Position numbers and translations under genes: made by a program
Part shown: positions 6,535 through 7,713 of the stretch, piece after piece
Layout: every line of letters begins with the position of its first letter
How positions within the stretch are numbered: the first letter of the stretch is position 1
The notes under the pieces: model-generated
Told to the model about the DNA's origin: nothing
Database searches by the model: none
Seen by the model: only the letters and a program-made list of their open reading frames with translations
Assembly: GCA_948525355.1 (NCBI GenBank)
Contig: CAOSOP010000051.1
Span: 1-7,713 of the forward strand
DNA from: an uncultured Bacilli bacterium
GTDB taxonomy: Bacteria > Bacillota_I > Bacilli_A > RFN20 > CAG-288
Direction: 5' to 3'
Length of the DNA stretch: 7,713 nucleotides

Positions 6535-7482
6535 TTATTTTTCCGACTTGTTTATTGAAGTATTTATATTATTAACCTTTATAGTTTTATTATCTATAAA
6601 TATAACTCTTTCGTGTTTAATATCATAAACAGGTTCTTTGCTTTCAATTTTTTTCTTTCTTCTTTCACTTAAAAGGATATTGAAATAGAATGATATAAAG
6701 AAAATATAAGCTACAACAAACACTAATAATAAAAGGATTATTACTGAAGTTAGTGGACCGTAAATAGATGACATACGTGAAAAAGAATATTTCAAATAAG
6801 CAGAGTAGACCAACACACAAATTATTAGTGATATGGTACAAATAATAGCGCCGGGTATAATATTCTTTACTGCTTCTTTCTTTTTAGGCGCCACTTTAAA
6901 AAGGAAAAGAATTAAAATGAAAATTATTAAACCTATTATTAAATATTTGAAAAATGCACTTAACATTATATTAAGTCTTTGTTCGACGACTGTAGAGAAA
7001 ACTGCGTAAACAATAAGACTTAATGAAGTTAATATTATGAATACAAAGGTAATTAGAATAGACCTGCTTTTTCTTTTAAGAAAACTAATTTCCTTATCGC
7101 TAATTCCATAGAATGTGTTGCTAAATCTAGCAAAGCATTCAACTCCTCTTGAAGCAACATAAATGGATGCAATAATAGAAATAATTAATGTAATGTAATC
7201 AGTCATATTAATTGTTTTTACATATGAAACGAAGCTTTCTACCATATCTTCTGGAAGTATTTCTAAAGAATTCAACAATGAGATTATAGCATCAGTATAG
7301 TTGTTTGAATAAAATGACAAAATCATAAAGACTATTGAAATAAGAGGAATAAATGAAATTATCAAATAAAATGTCAAAGAAGCGGGCATAAAAAAATTTC
7401 CATTAAGTTGAAATAACTCCTTAAAAAAATTATAGATTTCCGACAGTTTCCTAAATTTTGATTTTTTAAGTTTAAAGTCCAT
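6535..7482 (-). CDS. YihY/BrkB-family integral membrane protein
   Basis: This is a multi-pass membrane protein of the YihY/BrkB family (formerly mis-called RNase BN), whose biochemical role is not established. Numbered from the ATG at 7482 it has 315 residues. Six hydrophobic segments lie at about 36-58, 96-111, 141-164, 177-196, 209-229 and 246-270, the number typical of the family. ASLTFYLIISFIPLI matches the family's conserved first-helix segment with its LAF-like start and P, and SSIYGPLTSVIILLLL matches the (Y)G-x(2)-G-rich start of the last helix, although the usual W and GAE are missing. About 45 hydrophilic residues rich in Lys and Asn form the tail. The frame extends upstream to a TTG at 7509 (nine extra residues). 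Neither start has a clear Shine-Dalgarno; I chose the ATG. The protein is unrelated in function to the convergent operon as far as can be seen. Confidence 0.82.
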   Translation of the reverse strand: MDFKLKKSKFRKLSEIYNFFKELFQLNGNFFMPASLTFYLIISFIPLISIVFMILSFYSNNYTDAIISLLNSLEILPEDMVESFVSYVKTINMTDYITLIISIIASIYVASRGVECFARFSNTFYGISDKEISFLKRKSRSILITFVFIILTSLSLIVYAVFSTVVEQRLNIMLSAFFKYLIIGLIIFILILFLFKVAPKKKEAVKNIIPGAIICTISLIICVLVYSAYLKYSFSRMSSIYGPLTSVIILLLLVFVVAYIFFISFYFNILLSERRKKKIESKEPVYDIKHERVIFIDNKTIKVNNINTSINKSEK

Positions 7483-7527
7483 AGTATTATTATATATTCT
7501 ATCAATCAATTTTACTATTATTAAAAG

Positions 7528-7549
7528 AAATATATGTTAACATATTTTT
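7528..7549. repeat. 14-bp perfect palindrome upstream of the membrane protein gene
   Basis: ATATGTTAACATAT (7532-7545) is its own reverse complement. After one mismatch the arms continue for three more A-T pairs out to 7528 and 7549. It lies 20-60 nt upstream of the minus-strand membrane protein gene and covers the stop codon of the partial gene before it. It could be an operator, or a weak terminator on the minus strand (5-bp stem, TTAA loop, then a T-rich stretch). AT-rich composition makes chance possible. Confidence 0.35.
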
Positions 7550-7713
7550 AAATGTGACAAGTTTGCTTCGCCTTTTTGTGACACGTTCAAGGGCCAAATC
7601 GACGGGTAATTTATGGTATGTTGGATGTCCATATTCCATTCTTTTGATGTGCTTTGTAGCGTACCGATGTAGACCTTTGGATTGTACTTTTGCGTACGAT
7701 TTCCACTGTTATA
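7537..7713 (-). CDS. 3' end of a second copy of the unidentified multi-copy protein (partial, right edge)
   Basis: On the minus strand the frame is open from the window edge to a TAA at 7537-7539, giving 58 residues (YNSGNRTQKYNPKVYIGTLQ... to NLSHLKIC). It is a paralogue of the left-edge fragment: KVYIGTLQST, WNMD, the P-x-x-WP spacing and SQKGEAN all align, with about four residues of gap. Homology ends at the Asn codon (7561-7563). The left copy stops there, while this one reads on for eight more residues into AT-rich DNA before a stop. G+C from 7561 to 7713 is 63/153, above that of the interior genes. I do not recognise the family. A transposase or other repeated mobile-element protein is the simplest inference, since related copies sit at both ends in opposite orientation. 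It runs in the same direction as the membrane protein gene downstream. Confidence 0.5.
   Translation of the reverse strand, partial: YNSGNRTQKYNPKVYIGTLQSTSKEWNMDIQHTINYPSIWPLNVSQKGEANLSHLKIC

Noticed and set aside
1..7713. Genetic code 4 (TGA as tryptophan), suggested by the mycoplasma-like gene order
   Set aside because: TGA terminates rsmB and rsgA at sensible family lengths, and tryptophans are encoded by TGG.
1..7713. The whole window as a composite transposon bounded by two inverted elements
   Set aside because: The cargo is core housekeeping DNA in its conserved chromosomal order, and no target-site duplications can be seen; independent insertions of a repeated family are simpler.

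Overview
The window looks like chromosomal DNA from a low-GC member of the Bacilli/Mollicutes lineage. The interior is strongly AT-rich and has the housekeeping order rsmB-rlmN-prpC-prkC-rsgA-rpe, which is known from Firmicutes; the prpC-prkC-rsgA-rpe part is also found in mycoplasmas. TGA is used as a stop (rsmB and rsgA both end in it) and every tryptophan I checked is TGG, so the genetic code is standard and not the mycoplasma/spiroplasma code 4. The Ser/Thr kinase has no PASTA repeats, which would suit a wall-less or wall-reduced relative, but this is only a hint.

Layout. Positions 1-134 hold the 3' end of a GC-richer, unidentified coding region on the plus strand. A short promoter region follows, then a monocistronic nicotinamidase-like hydrolase (250-804) with its own Rho-independent terminator. 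An AT-rich spacer with a candidate promoter leads into a tightly packed plus-strand operon of six genes (1038-6533). Junctions in that operon are +1, -17, -1, +3 and -4 nt, so translation is probably coupled along its length. A YihY/BrkB-like membrane protein runs convergently on the minus strand, with one base between its stop codon and that of rpe. Positions 7537-7713 hold the 3' end of a second unidentified minus-strand coding region that is a paralogue of the fragment at the left edge.

How the genes fit together. RlmN modifies 23S rRNA and tRNA, RsgA is a late 30S assembly GTPase, and the RsmB homologue would normally make m5C967 in 16S rRNA, so the operon is centred on ribosome maturation. 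The PrpC/PrkC phosphatase-kinase pair adds reversible protein phosphorylation. Rpe belongs to the pentose phosphate pathway.

The two observations most worth following are these. First, the RsmB homologue keeps the whole fold but has lost both catalytic cysteines and the SAM-binding motif I, while its neighbours keep theirs. Second, a related pair of GC-richer protein tails faces inward at both ends of the window. Their homology stops at the same codon and ends in a nearly identical nucleotide stretch, as expected of a multi-copy mobile element.
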